Program-made: the position numbers and the translations under genes | Shown here: piece after piece, positions 35,821-44,672 of the stretch | Position numbering within the stretch: position 1 is the first letter of the stretch | Layout: each line of letters begins with the position of its first letter | DNA from: Paenibacillus_T sp033239625 | Lineage (GTDB): Bacteria > Bacillota > Bacilli > Paenibacillales > Paenibacillaceae | Length of the DNA stretch: 64,000 nt | Assembly: GCF_033239625.1 (NCBI RefSeq) | Contig: NZ_BTCK01000032.1 | Span: forward strand, 10,762-74,761 | Reading direction: 5' to 3' | The notes under the pieces: generated by a model | Told to the model about the DNA's origin: nothing | Databases searched by the model: none | Seen by the model: the letters and a program-made list of their open reading frames with translations, nothing else

Positions 35821-36858
35821 TTGTTCAGCAAGAAAGTATGGGGTTCACTTGTTTTAGCAGCAACATTGCTTGTATCCGCAGGATGCGGCAATACAGCCAA
35901 ATCGAATGATGAGGGCAGCAAAGATGCAGCAGCCAGCGGCGATAAGGTATACAACATCGCGATTTCGCAAATTGTTGAACATCCAGCCCTTGACGCAACG
36001 CGCGAAGGCTTCATCGCCGCTTTGAAAGATGGCGGTCTGGTTGAAGGCGAGAACCTGAAGATTGATTACAACAATGCGCAAGGCGATCAAACGAACAACT
36101 TGTCGATTGCACAGAAAGTTGCCAGCGATAAGAACGATCTCGTGCTTGCGATCGCAACGCCTTCCGCACAAGCAGTCGTTCAACAAGTAGCGAATGTTCC
36201 AGTTTTGTTCGCTGCTGTCACAGATCCAATTGCCGCGGATATCGTAACGAACCTGGATCAACCAGGCGGTAATGTCTCTGGTGCTTCGGATACGAACCCG
36301 GAAGCTATTGCACAATTGATGAAATTCATTTCAACGGACTTCCCGAACGTGAAGAAGCTTGGCCTTATTATTAATGAAGGCGAGACGAACGCAGTCGTGA
36401 TGGCTGACAAAGCTAAAGAAGAACTCGACAAATACGGCATCGAGCTGATCAAAGCACCAGTTACGAATACATCGGAAGTTAAACAGGCGGCGGAATCGCT
36501 TGTTGGTCGTGTAGATGCATTTTATGTAACGCTCGACAACATGGTTGTTAACGGCTTTGATGCTATTGTTCAAACGGCCAACGACAAACATATCCCACTG
36601 TTCTCGAGTGACCGTGATACGGTTGAGAACGGCTCGTTCGCAACAGTTGGATTCAAATACTATGACCATGGTTACCAAGTTGGCCAGATGGCTGTTGATA
36701 TCTTGAAGAACGGCAAGAAACCAGGCGAATTGAAAATCACGGTTCCGGACAAGCTCGACCTGATTCTGAACCTGAAGGCTGCTGAAGCACAAGGCATTAC
36801 GGTTACCGATGCAATGAAAGCGCAAGTGAAAGACGCTGCAACCAATATCATTGAATAG
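35821..36858 (+). CDS. ABC transporter substrate-binding lipoprotein (TrpX-like)
   Basis: 345 residues. A signal peptide ends in the lipobox LVSAGC, so Cys22 should be acylated and the mature protein sits on the outer face of the membrane. The rest (VYNIAISQIVEHPALDATREG, LVLAIATPSAQAV, VAAVTDP-type block) belongs to the ABC_sub_bind family of TrpX. Tryptophan or another aromatic amino acid is the likely cargo, but the cargo is not shown by the sequence. The start is TTG at 35821, 5 bases after AGGAGGGG. Confidence 0.88.
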   Translation: MFSKKVWGSLVLAATLLVSAGCGNTAKSNDEGSKDAAASGDKVYNIAISQIVEHPALDATREGFIAALKDGGLVEGENLKIDYNNAQGDQTNNLSIAQKVASDKNDLVLAIATPSAQAVVQQVANVPVLFAAVTDPIAADIVTNLDQPGGNVSGASDTNPEAIAQLMKFISTDFPNVKKLGLIINEGETNAVVMADKAKEELDKYGIELIKAPVTNTSEVKQAAESLVGRVDAFYVTLDNMVVNGFDAIVQTANDKHIPLFSSDRDTVENGSFATVGFKYYDHGYQVGQMAVDILKNGKKPGELKITVPDKLDLILNLKAAEAQGITVTDAMKAQVKDAATNIIE

Positions 36859-36874
36859 TTCAATTAGAAGATCG

Positions 36875-36995
36875 TGAGAAAACCTCTATCGAGGTCTTTC
36901 GGAGATGAGCGACCGCGTTTAGAGGAGGGTTTTATCGCCAATAAGAATTTGTTTTTATCATTAGAATCAATAACTAATAAATTCTTATGTGGTAA
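36875..36995. repeat. Dispersed intergenic repeat, copy 2 (inside the ABC operon)
   Basis: TGAGAAAACCTCTATCGAGG with TCTTTCG (36875-36901) contains an ACCTC-TATC-GAGGT hairpin, and AGAGGAGGGTTTT nearby can also pair with AAAACCTCT. ATAAGAATTT (from about 36941) faces AAATTCTTAT (36979-36988), and CTAATAAATTCTTATGTGGT is the copy of the second motif (36974-36995). It separates the binding-protein gene from the permease gene. Confidence 0.65.
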
Positions 36996-37065
36996 TTGAA
37001 AGCTATGCGGAGTGAACCGATCGTTCGTGTTCACTCCGCTATTAATTTGTAATGGAGGGAATACA

Positions 37066-37995
37066 ATGCCTAGTTGGTTTAACGGCGCGATTGAGTTGGG
37101 GCTTCTTTATGCTTTGATGGCGCTTGGCGTCTATATTACGTTCCGTATTCTAGACTTTCCCGACCTAACGGTCGACGGCAGTTTTACAACAGGCGCGGGT
37201 ATCGCTGCCGTAATGATTTCGCATGGTGCTGAGCCATGGCTTGCGACTTTGGCTGCTTTTGGCGGAGGACTTGCCGCTGGTGCGCTGACGGGTATTTTGC
37301 ATACGAAAGGTAAAATCAACGGACTGCTCTCCGGCATTCTGATGATGATCGCTCTCTATTCTATTAACCTGCGAATCATGGGAAGACCGAACATCTCGCT
37401 TATCCGTGAAGAAACGATCTTTACCGGTGTATCGGTGCTCGTTATTATGCCAATCATCGTCATTGCGATCAAGCTGCTGCTCGATATGTACTTCCGTACG
37501 GATCAAGGTCTAAGCCTTCGCGCAACGGGAGACAATGCACGTATGATTAGAAGCTTCGGCGCGAATACCGATAATACCAAGATTGTAGGCATCAGCTTGT
37601 CCAATGGTCTTGTTGCTTTGTCTGGTGCAATGGTCGCGCAGCAAGGCGGTTTCGCTGACATATCGATGGGTATCGGTATGATCGTTATTGGTCTTGCGTC
37701 GGTTATTATCGGCGAGGCGATCTTCGGGGCAAAATCAATTTTCCGCGCTACGCTGGCTGTCGTACTCGGTTCGATCGTATACCGTATTATTGTAGCAATA
37801 GCTCTGCGTGTTGAATGGCTCAAAGCTTCCGATCTGAAACTCATCACTGCAGTCATTGTTATTATCGCTCTTGTGTTCCCTTCCGTACGTAAATATATGA
37901 AGGAAAAATCAAACGCGCGCAGACGTTCGGCTCAGATTCTTGCGAAAGCAGCTGAAGCATCGGTGTCGACGCGTAGAATGACCAAGGAGGGGTAA
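37066..37995 (+). CDS. ABC transporter permease (TrpY-like)
   Basis: 309 residues, a BPD_transp_2-type permease with about eight to nine membrane helices. Early GLLYALMALGVYITFRIL and the DLTVDGSFTTGAGIAA segment, and LRATGDNARMIRSFGANTDN (cytoplasmic loop that meets the ATPase) are typical. ATG 37066 follows GGAGGG at 37054; the frame's earlier start has no ribosome site. It is 4 bases from the ATPase gene. Confidence 0.9.
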   Translation: MPSWFNGAIELGLLYALMALGVYITFRILDFPDLTVDGSFTTGAGIAAVMISHGAEPWLATLAAFGGGLAAGALTGILHTKGKINGLLSGILMMIALYSINLRIMGRPNISLIREETIFTGVSVLVIMPIIVIAIKLLLDMYFRTDQGLSLRATGDNARMIRSFGANTDNTKIVGISLSNGLVALSGAMVAQQGGFADISMGIGMIVIGLASVIIGEAIFGAKSIFRATLAVVLGSIVYRIIVAIALRVEWLKASDLKLITAVIVIIALVFPSVRKYMKEKSNARRRSAQILAKAAEASVSTRRMTKEG

Positions 37996-37999
37996 CGCG

Positions 38000-38794
38000 A
38001 TGATCGAGATTTCGAAAGTGTCCAAATTGTTCAATCCTGGTACGGTCGATGAGAAAATTGCGCTGCTCGGGATTAACCTCAAACTCAATCCAGGCGACTT
38101 CGTCACTGTCATCGGCAGTAACGGTGCAGGAAAGTCGACGCTTATGAATATTATATCCGGCGTTATGAAGCCGGATACGGGAGACGTCAGCATTGACGGG
38201 CGTATCATAACCCAACAACCTGAACATCGCCGTGCACGTTGGATCGGCCGTGTGTTCCAGGATCCAATGGCAGGTACAGCGCCAACCATGACGATCGAGG
38301 AAAATATGGCGATGGCGTTCAAACGTGGACAAAGCCGCGGATTCCAGATTGGCGTTACGAAGGCTAGACGTGCGATCTTTAAGGAGCAGCTGGCAAAGCT
38401 CGGTATTGGGCTGGAGAATCGTTTTAAAGCGAAAGTTGGTTTATTGTCCGGCGGTGAGCGTCAAGCGCTCAGCCTTCTCATGTCGACATTCACGAAGCCG
38501 CAGATTCTATTGCTCGACGAACATACGGCTGCGCTTGATCCAGCCCGTGCTGAACTAATCACCTCGCTCACAGAGACGTTAGTACGTGAGATGTCGCTCA
38601 CGACTCTGATGGTCACGCATAATATGGAGCAGGCTATTAAGTTGGGTAATCGTCTTATAATGATGGACAAGGGCCGGATCATCCTCGATGTTGATGCGCA
38701 GCGCAAGAAAGAACTGACTGTTGAGCGATTACTGGGAGAGTTTGAACAAATTAGTGGTCGCAAGCTTGCCGATGATCGTGTAGTATTGGGTTAG
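38000..38794 (+). CDS. ABC transporter ATP-binding protein (TrpZ-like)
   Basis: 264 residues. Walker A is GSNGAGKST, the signature is LSGGERQ, Walker B is ILLLDEHTAALDP, and the switch His is in MVTHNMEQA. It powers the importer whose other parts lie just upstream. Confidence 0.94.
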   Translation: MIEISKVSKLFNPGTVDEKIALLGINLKLNPGDFVTVIGSNGAGKSTLMNIISGVMKPDTGDVSIDGRIITQQPEHRRARWIGRVFQDPMAGTAPTMTIEENMAMAFKRGQSRGFQIGVTKARRAIFKEQLAKLGIGLENRFKAKVGLLSGGERQALSLLMSTFTKPQILLLDEHTAALDPARAELITSLTETLVREMSLTTLMVTHNMEQAIKLGNRLIMMDKGRIILDVDAQRKKELTVERLLGEFEQISGRKLADDRVVLG

Positions 38795-38816
38795 CAATCA
38801 AACGACTGGTGAAATT

Positions 38817-38857
38817 GCCGGCATTGAATCGTACAAGCGATCCGATGCCGGCTTTCT
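38817..38857 (+). terminator. Possible terminator after the ABC importer
   Basis: GCCGGCAT pairs with ATGCCGGC (38817-38824 with 38845-38852), followed by TTTCTATT. Confidence 0.6.
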
Positions 38858-38905
38858 ATTGAAAAACTAATAGGAATTGGAAACGAGCAAATGTATAACT
38901 TCTTG

Positions 38906-38934
38906 TTGCAATCGCCCGCCCAATTCGCTATAAT
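38906..38934 (+). promoter_or_regulatory. Promoter of the S10 operon
   Basis: TTGCAA (38906-38911), 17-base spacer, TATAAT (38929-38934). It should drive the whole run from rpsJ. Confidence 0.85.
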
Positions 38935-38965
38935 ATTTCATGTTGGTCTGTGACGTTGCGATGAT

Positions 38966-39026
38966 GTGAGAGGTTGCCGACACACCCGGCCCCTTTGCCA
39001 TGGGGCATGTGGACGGGTTTTCTCAC
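38966..39026 (+). promoter_or_regulatory. Folded leader of the S10 operon
   Basis: Three nested stems: GTGAGA with TCTCAC (38966-38971, 39021-39026), ACCCG with CGGGT (38984-38988, 39014-39018) and CCCC with GGGG (38990-38993, 39002-39005). TTTT lies at 39018-39021. It sits about 45 bases before rpsJ. It could be a ribosomal-protein binding site; no published family was recognised. Confidence 0.6.
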
Positions 39027-39071
39027 GGAGTATGTCCGATAAAAAATTGGGCGATAGAAGGAGGGACTTAT

Positions 39072-39380
39072 ATGGCAAAGCAAAAGATTCGTATTCGCTT
39101 GAAAGCATACGATCATAGAATTCTTGACCAATCCGCTGAGAAAATCGTGGAAACAGCAAAACGTTCCGGTGCAGGTGTTTCCGGTCCGATTCCGCTTCCT
39201 ACGGAAAAGCAAATCATCACCGTTCTCCGCGCGGTACACAAGTACAAGGATTCCCGGGAACAATTCGAAATGCGCACACACAAGCGCCTTATCGACATTG
39301 TAAACCCAACGCCGCAAACGGTTGATGCGTTGATGCGACTCGACCTGCCATCCGGTGTAGATATCGAAATCAAACTGTAA
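39072..39380 (+). CDS. rpsJ: Ribosomal protein uS10
   Basis: 102 residues, also known as NusE, a part of antitermination complexes. Recognised by QKIRIRLKAYDHRILDQSA and the ending LPSGVDIEIKL. ATG 39072 follows GAAGGAGGG. First gene of the S10 operon. Confidence 0.98.
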   Translation: MAKQKIRIRLKAYDHRILDQSAEKIVETAKRSGAGVSGPIPLPTEKQIITVLRAVHKYKDSREQFEMRTHKRLIDIVNPTPQTVDALMRLDLPSGVDIEIKL

Positions 39381-39419
39381 TACCAAACGATAGAGTAGCA
39401 AAGGAAAAGAGGTGTCAAC

Positions 39420-40043
39420 ATGAAGGGTATCTTAGGTAAAAAACTCGGCATGACGCAAGTGTTCACGGCAGAAGGCAACGTAATCCCGGTAACGGTAATC
39501 GAAGCTGGCCCGAACGTCGTCCTGCAAAAGAAAGACCAAGAAAACGACGGCTACGAAGCTGTGCAGCTTGGTTTCTCGGATAAGAAAGAAAAGAACGCAA
39601 CGAAGCCGGCAATCGGCCATGCGAAAAAAGCCAATACGGCTCCTAAGCGCTACATTCGTGAAATTCGCGGTATTAACCTCGGCGAATATGAAGTTGGCCA
39701 AGTTGTAAAGGCTGACCTGTTCACGGCAGGCGAATTTGTTGACGTAACGGGCGTTTCGAAGGGTAAAGGCTTCCAAGGTACGATCAAGCGTTGGAATCAA
39801 AGCACAGGTCCTATGTCTCACGGTTCGCGTTACCACCGTGGTCCAGGTTCGATGGGCTCGATCCAAGCAAACCGCGTGCCTAAAGGCAAACACTTGCCAG
39901 GTCACATGGGTTCGGAAACGATCACGATCCAAAACCTCGAAGTCATTCGCGTGGATGCAGAGCGCAATGTAATCTTGGTTAAAGGTTCGATTCCAGGTCC
40001 TAAAAATGCACTCGTTAAAGTCAAATTGACGGTGAAGAAATAA
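39420..40043 (+). CDS. rplC: Ribosomal protein uL3
   Basis: 207 residues, starts 23S folding and reaches near the peptidyl-transferase centre. The GKKLGMTQVF start and the GKGFQGTIKRW and SIQANRVPKGKHLPGHMG blocks are diagnostic. AAAGAGGTG precedes the ATG. Confidence 0.98.
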   Translation: MKGILGKKLGMTQVFTAEGNVIPVTVIEAGPNVVLQKKDQENDGYEAVQLGFSDKKEKNATKPAIGHAKKANTAPKRYIREIRGINLGEYEVGQVVKADLFTAGEFVDVTGVSKGKGFQGTIKRWNQSTGPMSHGSRYHRGPGSMGSIQANRVPKGKHLPGHMGSETITIQNLEVIRVDAERNVILVKGSIPGPKNALVKVKLTVKK

Positions 40044-40071
40044 TCGCTTCTAAAGAAAGGAGGAACTAGCT

Positions 40072-40695
40072 ATGCCTAAAGTAGCTCTTTACAACGTGAG
40101 CGGCTCGCAAGTAGGCGAAGTCGAACTCGCGGATAGCGTATTCGGTATTCAACCGAACGCTCACGTATTGCACAGCGCGGTACTGTTGCAACAAGCTGCA
40201 GAACGTCGTGGTACGCATAAGACTAAAGGACGTTCTGAAGTTCGCGGCGGCGGCCGCAAACCTTGGAAACAAAAAGGTACAGGTCGTGCTCGTCAAGGCT
40301 CGATTCGTGCACCACAATGGGTAGGCGGCGGTACGGTATTCGGACCGACACCACGCAGCTACAGCTTCAAGCTTCCAAGAAAAGTTCGCCGTCTGGCGAT
40401 CAAATCGGCACTGTCTTCGAAAGTGATCGGCAACGAAATCGTTGTTCTTGATCAACTGACGCTGGCAGCACCAAAAACGAAAGAATTCGCGGCTATCCTG
40501 AACAACCTGAAGGTGGCTCGCAAAGCACTTGTAGTTACGGCTAACTATGAAGACAATGTTGCATTGTCGGGTCGTAACATCCCAGGTGTGAAGATTGTTG
40601 CAGCTGAAGGCATTAACGTGCTTGACGTGTTGCAGTATGATCAATTGATCATCACGAAAGAAGCCGTAGAGAAAGTTCAGGAGGTGCTTGCGTAA
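40072..40695 (+). CDS. rplD: Ribosomal protein uL4
   Basis: 207 residues. The exit-tunnel loop GGGRKPWKQKGTGRARQGS is intact. L4 regulates the S10 operon in E. coli; that is not shown here. Its TAA overlaps the rplW ATG by one base. Confidence 0.98.
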   Translation: MPKVALYNVSGSQVGEVELADSVFGIQPNAHVLHSAVLLQQAAERRGTHKTKGRSEVRGGGRKPWKQKGTGRARQGSIRAPQWVGGGTVFGPTPRSYSFKLPRKVRRLAIKSALSSKVIGNEIVVLDQLTLAAPKTKEFAAILNNLKVARKALVVTANYEDNVALSGRNIPGVKIVAAEGINVLDVLQYDQLIITKEAVEKVQEVLA

Positions 40696-40985
40696 TGAAG
40701 AACCCACGCGATATTATCAAGCGCCCGGTTATTACGGAACGCACCAGTGACTTCATGGCTAACAAACGTTATGTCTTCGAAGTTGACATCCGTGCCAACA
40801 AAACGGAAATCAAAAGCGCAGTCGAATCGATCTTTAAAGTGAAAGTCGACAGCGTGAATACGATGCGCGTACCGGCTAAACCGAAGCGTTATGGCCGTCA
40901 CAATGGATATACGTCCGAATGGAAAAAGGCGATCGTTCAACTGAGCGCCGAAAGCAAAGAACTCGAGTTCTTCGAGTCCGTATAA
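40695..40985 (+). CDS. rplW: Ribosomal protein uL23
   Basis: 96 residues, docking site for trigger factor and SRP at the tunnel exit. KRPVITERTSDFM and KRYGRHNGYTSEWKKA are characteristic. It is coupled to rplD by a TAATG overlap, with CAGGAGGTG just upstream. Confidence 0.97.
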   Translation: MKNPRDIIKRPVITERTSDFMANKRYVFEVDIRANKTEIKSAVESIFKVKVDSVNTMRVPAKPKRYGRHNGYTSEWKKAIVQLSAESKELEFFESV

Positions 40986-41008
40986 CTTGAAGATAGGAGG
41001 GAAACCAA

Positions 41009-41839
41009 GTGCCAGTTAAGAAGTACAAACCGACATCCCCGGCTCGCCGCGCTATGTCCGTCTCGACTTTCGAAGAGATCACAGCAAGCCAACCGGAGAA
41101 ATCGTTGCTCGCGCCACTTTCGAAGAAAGCAGGCCGCAACAACCAAGGTAAAATTACGGTTCGTCACCACGGCGGCGGACACAAACGAAAATACCGTATC
41201 ATCGACTTCAAACGTACGAAGGACGGAATCGTTGGTCGCGTAGCGACAATCGAGTACGATCCAAACCGTACGTCGAACATTGCATTGATCAACTATGCAG
41301 ACGGCGAGAAGCGTTATATCATCGCTCCTAAAGGTCTGAAAGTTGGCGATCAAGTTATGTCCGGTCCAGAAGCTGATATCAAGATCGGCAATGCATTGCC
41401 ACTTGAGAACATTCCGGTCGGTACAGTTATCCACAACATCGAGATGAAGCCTGGTAAAGGCGGTCAACTCGTACGTGCAGCAGGTACGGAAGCACAGCTG
41501 CTCGGTAAGGAAGAAGACTACGTGGTTATCCGCCTGACGTCCGGCGAAACGCGTCGCATCCTCAAAAAATGCCGCGCTACGATCGGTTCCGTAGGTAACG
41601 AAGACCATGAGCTCGTGAAAATCGGTAAAGCAGGCCGTTCCCGTTGGCTCGGCAAGCGTCCGGAAGTTCGCGGCGTAGTCATGAACCCGAACGATCACCC
41701 ACACGGTGGTGGCGAAGGTCGCGCTCCAATCGGTCGCAAATCGCCAATGTCCCCATGGGGCAAACCGACGCTGGGCTTCAAAACCCGCAAAAAGAAAAAA
41801 GCATCGAGCCAATACATTGTTCGTCGTCGTACGAAGTAA
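41009..41839 (+). CDS. rplB: Ribosomal protein uL2
   Basis: 276 residues, needed for subunit joining. RHHGGGHKRKYRIIDFKR and the C-terminal MNPNDHPHGGGEGRAP (with the functional His) are intact. The start is GTG, after AGGAGGG. Confidence 0.98.
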   Translation: MPVKKYKPTSPARRAMSVSTFEEITASQPEKSLLAPLSKKAGRNNQGKITVRHHGGGHKRKYRIIDFKRTKDGIVGRVATIEYDPNRTSNIALINYADGEKRYIIAPKGLKVGDQVMSGPEADIKIGNALPLENIPVGTVIHNIEMKPGKGGQLVRAAGTEAQLLGKEEDYVVIRLTSGETRRILKKCRATIGSVGNEDHELVKIGKAGRSRWLGKRPEVRGVVMNPNDHPHGGGEGRAPIGRKSPMSPWGKPTLGFKTRKKKKASSQYIVRRRTK

Positions 41840-41907
41840 TGGTTGCTTGATACAATCTGCGTGACGGGTGACCGTCACGCGCACGTTAAGTGAAGGGAGG
41901 ATCATCC

Positions 41908-42189
41908 ATGGGTCGCAGTTTGAAGAAAGGTCCGTTTATTGACGGCTACCTGCTCAAGAAAGTTGAAGAGCTTAACGCAGCGAACAAGAAAGTCGTGATT
42001 AAGACGTGGTCCCGTCGCTCGACTATTTTCCCGCAATTCATTGGTCACACGCTGGCTGTTTATGACGGTCGTAAGCATGTACCGGTATATGTCACGGAGG
42101 ATATGGTCGGACACAAATTCGGTGAATTCGCACCGACGCGTACGTACAAAGGCCATAGCGACGATGATAAGAAAACGGGTCGCCGTTAA
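41908..42189 (+). CDS. rpsS: Ribosomal protein uS19
   Basis: 93 residues, head of the 30S subunit. MGRSLKKGPFIDGYL and the ending APTRTYKGHSDDDKKTGRR are typical. ATG 41908 is chosen from GGGAGG immediately upstream; the frame opens 18 bases earlier. Confidence 0.97.
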   Translation: MGRSLKKGPFIDGYLLKKVEELNAANKKVVIKTWSRRSTIFPQFIGHTLAVYDGRKHVPVYVTEDMVGHKFGEFAPTRTYKGHSDDDKKTGRR

Positions 42190-42229
42190 TTAACGGTTTG
42201 ACTCTACGTTACGAGAGGAGGTTCCATCC

Positions 42230-42565
42230 ATGGCACAAGCGAAAGCGCAAGCTAATTTCGTTCGTATTGCACCTCGTAAAGCCCAACTGGTCGTTGACTT
42301 GATCCGCGGCAAGAAGGTAGGCGAGGCAATCGCGATTTTGCGTCACACGCCAAGATCCGCTTCCCCAATCGTGGAGAAGCTTCTGAACTCCGCTATTGCT
42401 AACGCGGAGCATAACTTCCAGCTGGACGTTAACAAGCTGGTTGTAGAGCAAGTATATGTGAACCAAGGTCCTACGTTGAAACGGTTCCGCCCGCGCGCAC
42501 AAGGCCGCGCAAGCCGTATCAATAAACGTACGAGCCATATCACTTTGATCGTATCCGAGAAATAA
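42230..42565 (+). CDS. rplV: Ribosomal protein uL22
   Basis: 111 residues, lines the exit tunnel with a beta-hairpin (GPTLKRFRPRAQGRAS). The IAPRKAQLVVDLIRGK start is standard. GAGAGGAGG precedes the ATG. A 13-base gap leads to rpsC. Confidence 0.97.
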   Translation: MAQAKAQANFVRIAPRKAQLVVDLIRGKKVGEAIAILRHTPRSASPIVEKLLNSAIANAEHNFQLDVNKLVVEQVYVNQGPTLKRFRPRAQGRASRINKRTSHITLIVSEK

Positions 42566-42578
42566 GGAGGGAAAACGT

Positions 42579-43244
42579 GTGGGTCAAAAGGTAAATCCGG
42601 TCGGTCTTCGTATCGGGATCATCCGCGACTGGGAATCCAAATGGTTTGCTGGTAAAGATTTCGGCGCACTTCTTATTGAAGACGTCAAAATTCGTGAGTT
42701 CCTGAAAAACAAACTGAAAGACGCAGCCGTTTCCCGCATCGAGATCGAGCGTGCCGCTAACCGCGTCAACGTAACGATCAATACGGCGAAACCAGGCATG
42801 GTCATCGGTAAAGGTGGTTCGGAAGTTGAAAACCTCCGCAACCAACTGGCGAAAATCACGAACGGCAAAAAAGTGCATATTAACATCACTGAAATCAAGC
42901 AAGCTGATCTGGACGCTATCCTGGTAGCTGAAAGCATCGCTCAACAGCTTGAGCGCCGGACTTCGTTCCGCCGCGCACTGAAACAAGCGATCCAACGCAC
43001 AATGCGTTCGGGCGCTAAAGGTATCAAAACGTCGGTAAGCGGTCGCCTCGGCGGCGCTGAAATCGCACGTACGGAAGGTTACAGCGAAGGTACAGTTCCA
43101 CTTCATACGCTGCGCGCAGACATTGACTACGGCACGGCTGAAGCACACACTACTTATGGCCGTATCGGCGTAAAAGTGTGGATCTATCGCGGTGAAGTCC
43201 TTCCAACTGCTAAGAAGAAAGCTGTTCAGGAAGGAGGCAACTAA
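42579..43244 (+). CDS. rpsC: Ribosomal protein uS3
   Basis: 221 residues, forms the mRNA entry channel. MGQKVNPVGLRIGI at the start, a KH domain with GMVIGKGGSEVENLR, and RADIDYG... near the end. GTG start at 42579 after AAGGAGGG. Confidence 0.98.
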   Translation: MGQKVNPVGLRIGIIRDWESKWFAGKDFGALLIEDVKIREFLKNKLKDAAVSRIEIERAANRVNVTINTAKPGMVIGKGGSEVENLRNQLAKITNGKKVHINITEIKQADLDAILVAESIAQQLERRTSFRRALKQAIQRTMRSGAKGIKTSVSGRLGGAEIARTEGYSEGTVPLHTLRADIDYGTAEAHTTYGRIGVKVWIYRGEVLPTAKKKAVQEGGN

Positions 43245-43246
43245 AC

Positions 43247-43681
43247 ATGTTGGTACCTAAACGCGTCAAACACCGTAAACAACAACGCGGTAACATGAGA
43301 GGTAAAGCAAAAGGCGGTACGGAAGTCGCTTTCGGCGAATACGGCCTTCAAGCTCTTGAGCCTTCATGGATTACGAACCGCCAGATCGAAGCAGCGCGTA
43401 TTGCGATGACTCGTTACATCAAACGGGGTGGTAAAGTGTGGATCAAGATCTTCCCACATAAGCCAATCACGCAAAAGCCGCTTGAAGTTCGGATGGGTAG
43501 CGGTAAAGGTAACGTTGAGAAATGGGTAGCGGTTGTAAAACCAGGCAAGATCATGTTTGAACTTGCTGGCGTTCCAGAGGAAATCGCACGTGAAGCTATG
43601 CGCCTCGCAGCCCACAAACTCCCTGTTAAAACGAAGTTCGTGAAACGCGAAGAAGTAGGTGGTGAAGCAAATGAAAGCTAG
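43247..43681 (+). CDS. rplP: Ribosomal protein uL16
   Basis: 144 residues, contacts A-site tRNA. PKRVKHRKQQRG at the start and RMGSGKGNVEKWVAVVKPGK are diagnostic. The 3' end overlaps rpmC by 11 bases, with the rpmC ribosome site in the rplP coding sequence. Confidence 0.98.
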   Translation: MLVPKRVKHRKQQRGNMRGKAKGGTEVAFGEYGLQALEPSWITNRQIEAARIAMTRYIKRGGKVWIKIFPHKPITQKPLEVRMGSGKGNVEKWVAVVKPGKIMFELAGVPEEIAREAMRLAAHKLPVKTKFVKREEVGGEANES

Positions 43682-43871
43682 TGAATTTCGCAACCTAACC
43701 TCTGCTGAGATTGAACAAAAAGTCGCAGGCTTCAAGGAAGAACTTTTCAACCTTCGTTTCCAACTGGCAACGGGCCAACTCGACAATCCGACTCGCATTC
43801 GTGATGTGCGGAAGGAAATAGCTCGTGCCAAAACCGTCCTGCGTGAAAGAGAACTCGGAATCAGCAGTTAA
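43671..43871 (+). CDS. rpmC: Ribosomal protein uL29
   Basis: 66 residues, helical hairpin near the tunnel exit. LRFQLATGQLDNPTRIRDVR is characteristic. ATG 43671 follows AGGTGGTG; the longer frame start 12 bases upstream has no site. Confidence 0.96.
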   Translation: MKASEFRNLTSAEIEQKVAGFKEELFNLRFQLATGQLDNPTRIRDVRKEIARAKTVLRERELGISS

Positions 43872-43921
43872 TAATTCACACAGTGGATAAGTCAGTAATG
43901 GCTTAAGGAAGGAGGAAGAAC

Positions 43922-44185
43922 ATGAGCGAACGCAATGCCCGCAAAGTTCAAATCGGCAAAGTGGTAAGCGACAAAATGGATAAAACGATTGTTGTTGCTG
44001 TAGAAACTTACAAAAAACACGATCTGTACCATAAACGCATCAAATACACGAAAAAATTCAAAGCGCACGACGAGAACAACCAGGCTAAGATCGGCGACGT
44101 CGTGAGAATCATGGAGACTCGTCCGCTTTCCAAAGACAAACGCTTCAGACTCGTAGAGATCGTTGAAGAAGCAGTTGTCTTGTAA
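43922..44185 (+). CDS. rpsQ: Ribosomal protein uS17
   Basis: 87 residues, an OB-fold 16S binder. VVSDKMDKTIVVAVETYKKH and GDVVRIMETRPLSKDKRFRL are diagnostic. GGAAGGAGG precedes the ATG. Confidence 0.98.
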   Translation: MSERNARKVQIGKVVSDKMDKTIVVAVETYKKHDLYHKRIKYTKKFKAHDENNQAKIGDVVRIMETRPLSKDKRFRLVEIVEEAVVL

Positions 44186-44234
44186 GAACCTGGACTCGGA
44201 TTAAAGTGCATTTTTCCGAAAGGAGGACGTACAA

Positions 44235-44603
44235 ATGATTCAACCATTTACGCGTTTGGCTGTAGCAGACAACTCCGGCGCTAAAGAACTGATGTGCATT
44301 CGCGTGCTTGGCGGCACGGGTCGTCGTGTTGGCGCAATCGGTGATTTGATCATCTGCTCCGTCAAACAAGCAACACCAGGCGGCGTTGTCAAAAAAGGCG
44401 ACGTAGTAAAAGCTGTTATCGTTCGTACGAAGCGTTCGGTTCGCCGTAAAGACGGTTCGTACATCGCATTCGACGAGAACGCAGCGGTAATCGTGAAGGA
44501 AGATAAGAGCCCACGCGGCACACGTATCTTCGGACCAGTTGCTCGCGAACTTCGCGACAAAGACTTCATGAAAATCGTCTCGCTCGCACCAGAAGTTATC
44601 TAA
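44235..44603 (+). CDS. rplN: Ribosomal protein uL14
   Basis: 122 residues, at the subunit interface. MIQPFTRLAVADNSGAKELM and RGTRIFGPVARELRDKDFMK are standard. AAAGGAGG before the ATG. Confidence 0.98.
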   Translation: MIQPFTRLAVADNSGAKELMCIRVLGGTGRRVGAIGDLIICSVKQATPGGVVKKGDVVKAVIVRTKRSVRRKDGSYIAFDENAAVIVKEDKSPRGTRIFGPVARELRDKDFMKIVSLAPEVI

Positions 44604-44672
44604 TGCCCGCTCGGCGCGCAGCGCCACGGTGCTATATAAGCATGATCGATCAAGCATGCAGGAGGTGTACTC

